A stretch of DNA of 41,047 nt from Candidatus Gottesmanbacteria bacterium RIFCSPHIGHO2_02_FULL_39_14 (GTDB lineage: Bacteria > Patescibacteriota > Microgenomatia > 2-02-FULL-39-11), in the NCBI GenBank assembly GCA_001779205.1, contig MFJM01000023.1, positions 38,865 through 79,911 of the forward strand, given 5' to 3'. Below, in pieces: positions 24,046 to 31,667 of this stretch. The translations under genes and the position numbers were made by a program. The notes under the pieces were generated by a model. It saw only the letters and a list, made by a program, of their open reading frames with translations, had not been told where the DNA came from and did no database searches. Positions within the stretch are counted from its first letter, which is position 1. Each line of letters starts with the position of its first letter.

Positions 24046-25667
24046 ATGTGGTTAGTCTTAGGATTTTTTAGCGCTTATTTTTCCATTTATTTATAAATAT
24101 TCTTACGTAGTTAATAATCAATATGAGCATATTCCGATTATTCTCTCGCATCTATACCGATCCTACCTCTTAAATGACTGGTATGTAAATGTTAGCCGAA
24201 ATTTCGGTCCGCGGACATTTTTTGCTTATTATATGGCAAAAACTGCGCAATTTATGACAATACCGGGTACATTTTTTTTCCACTATGTAATATATATTTT
24301 CCTTGTAAGTATCGCTACTTTCCGACTCAGCCATTTTTTTTCCGCAATAATTATATTTTACTTTTAACTGTAATTACGGTTCTGTTTGGCTCAACAATTG
24401 CTTTGGGAGGGGATTATTTGATAACCCGCGATTTTTATGCGTCTCAACTGCCATTGGGACTATTACTCTTTGGTATCGTACAGCTTTTGGATAATAAATA
24501 TTTCCTTTCTGCCTTATGTTTTTCTTTTGCTTCTTATCTTCATCCTCAAGTCGGAATAATCGGAGGATCAATTGCATTTTCAGCCTATTTTGTAAGTACT
24601 GATAAAACCGAAGCTATCCGGTTGGTTAAATCTTTTATGTTTTATGCAGTAATAATCTTACCTCTCTATATTCTTTATAAAAACGAAATTGATCCCGTCT
24701 TTTAAAAATTAACCAGAATAGACTGATTGGCATTGTAGTTTATATGCGGGGACCGCACCATTTTCTTCCTTCCAGCTGGCTAATGGCGCATTATTTGTGG
24801 TTTGTTTCCATGCTGATTTTATTTTGTTTTTTCCTCTTCCGACAATTTAAGATAAATAAAAGCAAAGCTTTGTACTTATTTACTTTAACAACAATTATTA
24901 TTTTCCTCTGTATAATTGGATTTATCGGGACTGAATTATTTCCAATTTATCAGATAACCATCTTACAATTTTACCGATTCACCGTTCTTATTTACTGGAT
25001 ATCAGCTGTTTTAATTTATGGAACTATCTTTAATATGGTCATCAACAATAATTCAAATATAATTCTTCTTTTACTTCCGCTGTTCCTCCCCATAATCCGC
25101 AATATTCAGTTTAATAAAGTATATCTGACCTCCATTATTATTTTATTTTTTCTAATGATTTTTTCCAGAAAATTACCTAAGTATCTTTTTATCTTGATTC
25201 TTATTCTTGGCTTTGGTTTGCAGCACTATCATGAAAGATTAAATATTAATTCCATTATCGGTCATCCTACAACCGAAAGCACTTTAGCATTATGGGTAAA
25301 AAACAATACTCCGAATAATAGTATTATCTTAAGTCCGCCTGATTTTGAAAAATTCCGGGTAGTATCTGAACGGGCGATTGTTGTTGACAGAAAATCGTTT
25401 CCTTTTGAAAAATATGCCATGCTCCAGTGGGCTAAAAGAATTTGCGACATAGCAAACCAACCGCAATGTAATTACCGGCATATGAATCTTTCTATTGCGG
25501 TGGATGGATATAATAACCTGACGCTTGAAGATCTGGAAAAACTTCAAAAAAAATATGCTTTTAATTACTTTGTAGGGCGCAATTTATTACCGATAAAAGC
25601 TGATTATGCTGACAGCGGCTATTATATTTATAAGTTGCCCAAAGCAGAGAATAATGGTGAGGGATGA
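24046..25667 (+). pseudogene. Broken paralogue of the 21679-23298 membrane protein, three single-base indels
   Basis: Reading across three frames gives a full-length relative of the upstream 539-residue protein. The ATG at 24046 is in frame 1; homology (FPFIYKYSYV, LLNDWYVN, FGPRTFFA) continues in frame 2 from about 24070, returns to frame 1 near 24343 (RNNYILLLTVITVLFGST), and passes to frame 3 near 24702 (LKINQNRLIGIVVYMRGPHH). The changes map to T runs: one extra T at 24064-24069, one missing at 24334-24341, one missing at 24700-24703. Correcting all three gives 540 codons plus stop. Conserved C-terminal blocks PPDFEKFRVVSER and KSFPF are intact. The open stretches 24403-24705 and 24744-25667 are fragments of it. 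True decay, slippage variation and consensus error are all possible. Confidence 0.85.
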
Positions 25668-25670
25668 GTA

Positions 25671-26588
25671 TTAAGCTGAACCTGAAAGATAATGTTCAAC
25701 CGATATTTCTTCACGTCTAATGATAAGGTCACCAAGAAAGCCCGTAAAAATAAGCTGCAGTCCGGCCAAAGTAAAAAGAAGTCCCAGTATTAATAATGGC
25801 CTGCCTCCAATTGAGGAGCCTGAAATTTTTACAATCAGCAAATAAAAATTTATAAGTAAACCGGCAGTAAAAATCAGAATGCCGATGCTTCCGAACAAAT
25901 GCATCGGTTTTAGACCAAAACGGGCCAGAAACATATTGGTAAAAAAATCAAATATGGCCGGGAAAATCCTGTAATAATTATATTTGGAACTGCCTTTGAG
26001 GCGGGAACGGTGCTCAACTTCGATTTCGGTAACGCGATAACCGTCCATAGCGATTGTGACAGGCAGATAACGGTGAAATTCTCCCAGGAAATAGCGGGGA
26101 TTTAACACTTCTTTTTTAAAAACTTTGAGACCGCAATTGACATCATGAAGCTTAATTCCGCTAAACAAATAAAGTAATTTATTCCAGACTAAAGAAGACA
26201 ATTTTTTAAGAAAAGTATCGGAACGATTTTTCCGCCAGCCGACAACAACCTGATATCCCTTTTTCAATTGACCCAATAATTTACCGATCTCCTGCGGTTT
26301 GTCTTGACCATCGGAATCTATCGTAACAATAATATCCCCTGTGGCTTTGGTAAATCCGACCAGATAAGCAACGGATTTGCCAAAGTTTTTTCTTAAAGTA
26401 AAAACTTTAAGATTACGATATCTCTTTTCTAGCTTGGTGAGAACGGTTTGGCTTTTGTCAGTTGAACCGTCGTTAACTGCCAATAATTCATAGCTGTTTG
26501 ACAGATGTGCAACAGCTTCATTTAATTCCGGAATAAATTCAGGAAGATTATCCTCTTCATTAAAAATAGGAATTATCACAGACAACAT
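25671..26588 (-). CDS. GtrB/DPM-type GT2: polyprenyl-phosphate glycosyltransferase
   Basis: This 305-residue protein has IIPIFNEEDNL (5-15), VNDGSTD (38-44), DSDGQDKP (91-98), DVNCGLKVFKKEV (149-161), HRYLP (172-176) and RLKGSSKY (196-203), all typical of dolichyl/undecaprenyl-phosphate sugar transferases. Two C-terminal membrane segments (~230-253 and ~263-289) match the GtrB subgroup. It should move a sugar from a nucleotide donor to polyprenyl phosphate on the cytoplasmic face, supplying GT-C enzymes. It is the last gene of region C, has its own well-formed promoter, and ends 3 bases from the convergent plus-strand pseudogene. Confidence 0.94.
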   Translation of the reverse strand: MLSVIIPIFNEEDNLPEFIPELNEAVAHLSNSYELLAVNDGSTDKSQTVLTKLEKRYRNLKVFTLRKNFGKSVAYLVGFTKATGDIIVTIDSDGQDKPQEIGKLLGQLKKGYQVVVGWRKNRSDTFLKKLSSLVWNKLLYLFSGIKLHDVNCGLKVFKKEVLNPRYFLGEFHRYLPVTIAMDGYRVTEIEVEHRSRLKGSSKYNYYRIFPAIFDFFTNMFLARFGLKPMHLFGSIGILIFTAGLLINFYLLIVKISGSSIGGRPLLILGLLFTLAGLQLIFTGFLGDLIIRREEISVEHYLSGSA

Positions 26589-26596
26589 TTTAGTGA

Positions 26597-26625
26597 ATTC
26601 TAGCCGGATAATCAGTTAATTGCAA
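26597..26625 (-). promoter_or_regulatory. Promoter of the GtrB-like gene (-35 TTGCAA, 17-base spacer, -10 TAGAAT)
   Basis: On the minus strand TTGCAA (26625-26620), exactly 17 bases, and TAGAAT (26602-26597) form a well-spaced sigma-70-type promoter. The ATG at 26588 lies 8 bases beyond the -10, so the transcript should be leaderless or nearly so. It fills the 43-base gap after the GT-C-like gene, the only wide gap in region C. No Shine-Dalgarno motif is visible. Confidence 0.6.
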
Positions 26626-26631
26626 ACACGA

Positions 26632-27732
26632 TCAAAGAGTTCCTATCGGACCGGTATTTTTAAGAATTATCCAATGGGTTTGGGATAGGAAGGTTAACCC
26701 GCGCCAAGTAAGAAGAAAATAAACAATAAGAGCTGATATCAAAATTTTGGGATTAACAGAAAATATTTCAGCAAATACAAGACATACAGCGAAAAGAGAA
26801 ACAGTCAAATAAAATGAAGACATATGATTGGGAAGAAAGAAAAATGGCAAAGCTGCCATAAAAAACCAAAGCAGAGAAAAAATAAATAAACGGTAATTTA
26901 TTTTCCGGGATTTAATATAATAAAAAAAGCCATAAGCAAATAGTATTAAAAACAAAATAAATAATATAAATATAGAATAATCGGATGATCTTTTAATTCC
27001 CTCGGGGAGATTTAAAGCCCTAAATAAATACCATCTCACCAGGGGTAAAAAGGCAAATAAGCTTGTGGTGTAGGAACTGCTTTTGGGCAATCCAAAGACG
27101 GACGTTTTTAGTATAAGGTATATAATATCCAGTGATAGAAACACAGCAAAGAATTTTTTCCATTTCCGGAAATAATAAAAAGTCAAAATAAGTAGTAGAG
27201 GAAAAACAAATAAGACTTCGTTACTTAATAAAGCAGCTATATAGGAAACAGTCGATAAAATTTGGGATTTTTTTATCCATAACAGATAAAGTGAAAGAAA
27301 AATAAAAAAATTGCCCAAGACAAAATAAGAAACGGCAATCCAATAGTAGTTGGCGAACAATGAGACGTTAAAGGCATAAAAAAATACGACAGTATGAGCT
27401 TTTAAATCATTATTTAATATTTTTTGGCTCAAACGGAAAATCAGGTATAACGAGAGAGATGAGATGAAAAATAATATAAGATGAAAACCGAGAGGATTAA
27501 GCCCAAAAATCATTCTTCCGACTGAATAAAATAACTGGAAAGAAAGCGGGCGGTAAATCCCTTGAGGAAGTGCGGTGAAAAAATCAGAAATTTTGGGAGA
27601 GGTGAGAAAAATAATGTCATCCTGAAAAAAGGGGGCAGTAAATGACGGCCAATAGATAAGTATTGTCAGAAGAATAATTGAAATGAATATTAACAAATTT
27701 CTTTTATTCAAATAATTTTCTTTTTTTGCCAA
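26632..27732 (-). CDS. GT-C-like polytopic membrane protein
   Basis: This 366-residue protein has about nine or ten hydrophobic segments. The first extracytoplasmic loop has FQDDI (36-40), an acidic pair in the place used by GT-C catalytic residues, followed by YRPLSFQLFY (60-69), as in PMT/TMTC-like glycosyltransferases. It is short and lacks the soluble C-terminal domain of its neighbours, ending soon after the last membrane segment. The start taken here is a TTG at 27732, which overlaps the flippase by 25 bases; a second TTG at 27711 would give a 4-base TTGA overlap like the ATGA junctions elsewhere, and is equally plausible. No family name can be given safely. Confidence 0.85.
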   Translation of the reverse strand: MAKKENYLNKRNLLIFISIILLTILIYWPSFTAPFFQDDIIFLTSPKISDFFTALPQGIYRPLSFQLFYSVGRMIFGLNPLGFHLILFFISSLSLYLIFRLSQKILNNDLKAHTVVFFYAFNVSLFANYYWIAVSYFVLGNFFIFLSLYLLWIKKSQILSTVSYIAALLSNEVLFVFPLLLILTFYYFRKWKKFFAVFLSLDIIYLILKTSVFGLPKSSSYTTSLFAFLPLVRWYLFRALNLPEGIKRSSDYSIFILFILFLILFAYGFFYYIKSRKINYRLFIFSLLWFFMAALPFFFLPNHMSSFYLTVSLFAVCLVFAEIFSVNPKILISALIVYFLLTWRGLTFLSQTHWIILKNTGPIGTL

Positions 27733-28991
27733 TAATAAAAAATCATCAGGGTGGTGGACACACCTGTTAATCCAAAAGCCAGAATCAGGGATATAGCCGG
27801 ACCGAGGCGACCATAAATGGGAATAAAAATCAAATTACCCAGAACCACAATTGCCAGTTGAATCACACTGTTAACGGTAAGAATAAACGGCTTTTTAAAA
27901 TAATAAATGGCTACCGATACTGCCGGAACCGATCCAACGAAAAAGATCATCGACAATAGAAGGAGACGAAAAACCGGCACCGCAGGATCCGTCTTTTCAC
28001 CGAACAGAATAATCATAAAAGGACGGGCCATCATGATCATGAACAAGATAGTACTGATCAGTCCCAAAGTTGCAAAAATAATTTTCCTGAGATATTTTTT
28101 TAATTCGTAAAGGTCGGTAATAACAGCAATCTTTGGAGCGATAACAGTCAAAAAACTGCCAGACAAGAGCGGATAAATGGAAATGACCCTGGAGGCTGTT
28201 GAATAAATTCCGGCTTCGGTGGCATTTTTGATCGAAACCAACATCAAAACATCCAACCTATAGGCAATTGACGTGAACATACGGGCAATCCCCAGAAGAT
28301 AGGCAAAGCGCAACAATTTTTTAACATCAGCCACCTTGGACTTATAATTTAGAAAATCAAAATTAATAAATAATAAAGTAACCAAGAGAAGAATAGCTAA
28401 AGATAATGTCTGAGTGAGGACAGAATTATCAAGAGTAATGGCAGTAATAACCAGTATTATCAGAAGTAATATCAACCTTAATAAGCCACCGAAAGCAGTC
28501 AGGAAGGAAACAGTCAGGAACTTATATCTTGCGGAAAGACTGTAATTGATAAAATTTACCAATATAGCACAGAAAATACCGACAGCGGTCAGGATGACCA
28601 AATTATTAAAGTTTGGCGAATGAAATAGAATCAGGGAAAGTTTTTTTGACAGAATAATAATTAACAAAGATACCAGGAGAGAGATGACAATCTGAGTGGC
28701 AAAAGCAGCTTTTAAAAAACTCTTTAATTTTTCCTGACGATCTTCCAAAGGCGGTAAAAAAGACGATAATGATTGACCTATACCAATATCAGAAAGTTCG
28801 CTGGTTAAGATCATCAGAGATAAAAGGGCGGAAAAATAACCAAAATCGGCAAACGTCAAATTGCGGACTAAGATAACAGTAAATAAAAAAGAGAAAAAAG
28901 CCGATAGAACATTACCCAGAAAGACAGTGTAAGTATTACGGGCTGTAGGAGAAAAAAATAAAGTCTTTAATAATCTAATTTTTGATTTCAT
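27708..28991 (-). CDS. Wzx-type oligosaccharide flippase (MOP superfamily), copy 2
   Basis: This 427-residue protein has 12-14 hydrophobic segments and shares blocks with copy 1: a start with S-PTARNTYTVFLGNV, FADFGYFSALLSL, IGIGQSLSSFLP, ATEAGIYSTASRV in the middle, and NLIFIPIYGRLGPA near the C-terminus. It is expected to flip lipid-linked oligosaccharides. It overlaps the aminotransferase gene upstream by 17 bases. Two flippases in one locus suggest two separate lipid-linked products or an old duplication of a glycan module. Confidence 0.93.
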   Translation of the reverse strand: MKSKIRLLKTLFFSPTARNTYTVFLGNVLSAFFSFLFTVILVRNLTFADFGYFSALLSLMILTSELSDIGIGQSLSSFLPPLEDRQEKLKSFLKAAFATQIVISLLVSLLIIILSKKLSLILFHSPNFNNLVILTAVGIFCAILVNFINYSLSARYKFLTVSFLTAFGGLLRLILLLIILVITAITLDNSVLTQTLSLAILLLVTLLFINFDFLNYKSKVADVKKLLRFAYLLGIARMFTSIAYRLDVLMLVSIKNATEAGIYSTASRVISIYPLLSGSFLTVIAPKIAVITDLYELKKYLRKIIFATLGLISTILFMIMMARPFMIILFGEKTDPAVPVFRLLLLSMIFFVGSVPAVSVAIYYFKKPFILTVNSVIQLAIVVLGNLIFIPIYGRLGPAISLILAFGLTGVSTTLMIFYYWQKKKII

Positions 28992-30099
28992 CTCTAATCT
29001 GTTGACAAATAAAGGTAATTTCCCCTGGTGTCAGATTATAACCGGAGGGCAAGTTAAGACCATGCTGAAAAAGATAATTGGAATTAGGGAATTTTTGGCT
29101 GGATTTATAAGGGGGTAGCAGATTGACGGGGAAGAAAAACGGTCTGGTTTCAATACCTTTATTTTTTAATTTTTCCATAACTTCATCGCGGGTTAAAGGA
29201 TAAGGATCATCAATTATGACGGAATATAGCCAGCAAACCGGTTTAGCTTCGTAATCCGTTTTGGGAATAATTATTCCCGGAGTGTTTTCCAGATAACGAT
29301 TATAAAGGGAGGCAAGACGAGATTTGAATTTTAAGAAGAAGTGTATTTTTTCCAATTGAGCCAGGCCAATGGCAGCCTGGAGGTTAGTAAGACGGTAGTT
29401 AAAACCGATAAGCGGATGGTAGTAACGACGACCTGGCTTTTGACCGTGATCCCGTAAAACGCGCATCCTCATAGCCAGTTGTTTGGCATCGGTAGTTACC
29501 ATTCCCCCTTCACCTGTCGTTATGATTTTATTGCCGTAAAAACTGAAACAACCAACATGACCGACACTGCCTACTTTTTTCCATAATGATTTTATTTTCA
29601 CCAAAGCTCCATGGGCTTCAGCGGCGTCTTCAATTACCTGAAGATTATATTTATTGGCAATATCCATTATTTGATCCAGATTGGCGGGAATACCGTAAAG
29701 ATGAACAGCCATTATGGCCTTGGTACGTGAATTTATTCTTTTAATTATTTCTTTGGGATCTAATTGCCAGCTTTGGCGGTTAACATCACAGAGAACGGGT
29801 CTGGCACCGCAATAAGTTATGGCATTAACGCTGGCAATAAAGGTCAGATCGGGCACGATTACTTCGTCTCCCTTGCCTATCCCAAGAGCTGTTAGAGCCA
29901 GATGAAGAGCGGCTGTACCGTTGGAGGTAGTTACAGCATAGCGGCAACCGATAAATTCCGCGAACTTTTGTTCGAATTTAATTAAATATTCTCCCTGGGA
30001 AGATATCCAGGATGATTTCAAAACCCGGTTAAGGTAGATATTTTCATTTCCGGTTAAATCCGGATAAGCAATGGGTATGAATTTTTTGATATTCTTCAC
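28975..30099 (-). CDS. DegT/DnrJ/EryC1/StrS-family PLP sugar aminotransferase
   Basis: This 374-residue cytoplasmic enzyme converts a nucleotide-linked keto-sugar to an amino-sugar with PLP. It has SNGTAALHLAL (59-69) for cofactor phosphate binding, EDAAEAHG (157-164) for the cofactor ring, and the Schiff-base lysine Lys191 in SFYGNKIITTGEGGM (186-200). FNYRLTNLQAAIG follows as usual. The GNKIITTGEGGM form is that of the perosamine synthase (GDP-4-keto-6-deoxymannose 4-aminotransferase) subgroup, though the substrate is inferred. No 4,6-dehydratase is in the window. It overlaps the GT39 gene by 4 bases, so the amino-sugar is probably used by this locus. Confidence 0.95.
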   Translation of the reverse strand: MKNIKKFIPIAYPDLTGNENIYLNRVLKSSWISSQGEYLIKFEQKFAEFIGCRYAVTTSNGTAALHLALTALGIGKGDEVIVPDLTFIASVNAITYCGARPVLCDVNRQSWQLDPKEIIKRINSRTKAIMAVHLYGIPANLDQIMDIANKYNLQVIEDAAEAHGALVKIKSLWKKVGSVGHVGCFSFYGNKIITTGEGGMVTTDAKQLAMRMRVLRDHGQKPGRRYYHPLIGFNYRLTNLQAAIGLAQLEKIHFFLKFKSRLASLYNRYLENTPGIIIPKTDYEAKPVCWLYSVIIDDPYPLTRDEVMEKLKNKGIETRPFFFPVNLLPPYKSSQKFPNSNYLFQHGLNLPSGYNLTPGEITFICQQIRDEIKN

Positions 30100-31667
30100 T
30101 TTTTGACTGAGAGGATGTAGACATGGATATTATCCCACAATTTTGCTGCACGGACGCGAAATTCCATCAGGAAACGCAATTTGTCTTCCTGCCATTTAGC
30201 AATAGTATCGCTGTTTGAACGGGAGTCAATCATTGATAACAAAACTATAGAATGCGGCTGGCCTGAAACCGCCTGATCATAATTTAACCAGCCAAAATAA
30301 CTGTCCAGATAAGAATGGAGCGGTTTGCCTAAATAATATTCAAAAAGATAGCCCCAACCGGCAAATCTGGGACAATCCCCCAAAGCTTCCAGATTATAAT
30401 TTTCTCCTCTTATATATTGGCGGGCAAAATCCAACACAGCTAATTTACGGTTATAATTAAAACTATTTTGAGCCGTGAAAAGGGTAATTAAATTAAGAGT
30501 AAAGAATAAACTGATTATAAAGGAAACTATCAGTTGACCGTGTTCTTTTTGCCAAATAATCCCCACTGACACTCCCAAAATAATTGCCAATAAAGGAAAG
30601 AGGGATAACAGATAATACTCATGAAATGATCTGGGGTAAAAAAGAACCGAAATTATTGTAAGTAAAAATACGGAGATTATAAGTAAGAAGGGGAATTTTT
30701 TTCTGCCTTCTCTGAAATGAGATTTATATGAAATTAGGAAATACAGCAAACCAAAAAAACTTAAGCCGACAATTTCAGGGTAAGCATTCTTCTTAACCCA
30801 AGTTAAATCTTTACAGAGCCCTTTTTCAGCAAACAAGTCCGGGAATGGCGGAATAAAAATAAATCGGCCGAAGAAGTTTGTCAGGACTTTTATTCTTTCC
30901 GGGAGCTTAGATTGATCAGTCTGAAATACGGTCCTACCGGTAACTAAATTAATTACAGCACTGGAATTGGGGAAATTATGACGCAATTCAAAGATAATAA
31001 GAGGCAACTGCAGTATTAAGAATATGATAAGAGAGTAAAGCAGAATTCTTTTTTTTATTGATTTGAATTTCCGGTAAAGAACATAAATGATCAGCGGAGT
31101 ATAAATAAGCAGGGATAAATGAGTGTGGAAGGCAAGACCGAAAATTACGGCAAGATAAATAAGATAATGCTGGCGGTTAAGATTGATCTGATAAAGAAAG
31201 TAGATTATTAAAAGAGATAATAAGGGAACAAGTGACGGATTCCAGAAACTGCGGTCATAGAAGGAAGCCAGGAAGGAAACCGCATAAAAGAAAGAGGAAA
31301 AAAGGGCAGCTTTTTGATTAAACAATTTGTCAACAATATAATAGATAAGCCAAGTGGTAATAACGCCCATAAATGAAGCAGTGAATGCCCAACCAAGAGG
31401 GTTTCCCCGAAAAATAAGATAAGGAAGTGCAGCCAGGTATATAAAAAGCGGGCCTAAATAAATTCCCGTGCCTCCGGCATTAACGCCGATGAGAGGAAAA
31501 TGCTTGCCGGTAATTATATTCCTGACCAAAAAAGCTTCATATTCCTGATCCATCCCGAAAGAAAACCAATCGACCAAATGGTAAAACCTGAAGAAGAAGG
31601 AGAGGAATAAAATAACTAACAAAACAAGAGAAACCGGCTTAAGGTTACCGATTTTTATCCTGGCCAT
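30096..31667 (-). CDS. GT39-like (PMT_2) polytopic glycosyltransferase
   Basis: This 523-residue protein has about ten or more membrane segments and an extracytoplasmic C-terminal domain. The first loop has GMDQEYEA (38-45), with the acidic residues of GT-C catalysis, and GTGIYLGPLFIYLAALPY (66-83) matches the G-P-xx-Y-LxxxP pattern after the first loop. YDRSFWNPSLVPLLSL follows, also usual for this group. It likely transfers a sugar from polyprenyl phosphate outside the cytoplasm. It overlaps the aminotransferase by 4 bases and the DUF2142-like gene by 23. Acceptor unknown. Confidence 0.9.
   Translation of the reverse strand: MARIKIGNLKPVSLVLLVILFLSFFFRFYHLVDWFSFGMDQEYEAFLVRNIITGKHFPLIGVNAGGTGIYLGPLFIYLAALPYLIFRGNPLGWAFTASFMGVITTWLIYYIVDKLFNQKAALFSSFFYAVSFLASFYDRSFWNPSLVPLLSLLIIYFLYQINLNRQHYLIYLAVIFGLAFHTHLSLLIYTPLIIYVLYRKFKSIKKRILLYSLIIFLILQLPLIIFELRHNFPNSSAVINLVTGRTVFQTDQSKLPERIKVLTNFFGRFIFIPPFPDLFAEKGLCKDLTWVKKNAYPEIVGLSFFGLLYFLISYKSHFREGRKKFPFLLIISVFLLTIISVLFYPRSFHEYYLLSLFPLLAIILGVSVGIIWQKEHGQLIVSFIISLFFTLNLITLFTAQNSFNYNRKLAVLDFARQYIRGENYNLEALGDCPRFAGWGYLFEYYLGKPLHSYLDSYFGWLNYDQAVSGQPHSIVLLSMIDSRSNSDTIAKWQEDKLRFLMEFRVRAAKLWDNIHVYILSVKK

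Noticed and set aside
24403-24705. Independent 100-residue membrane protein
   Set aside because: It is the middle fragment of the frameshifted paralogue; homology to the intact copy continues on both sides in other frames.
24744-25667. Independent 307-residue protein starting at ATG 24744
   Set aside because: Homology to the intact copy extends upstream of this ATG through 24702 in the same frame, so it is the C-terminal fragment of the broken gene.
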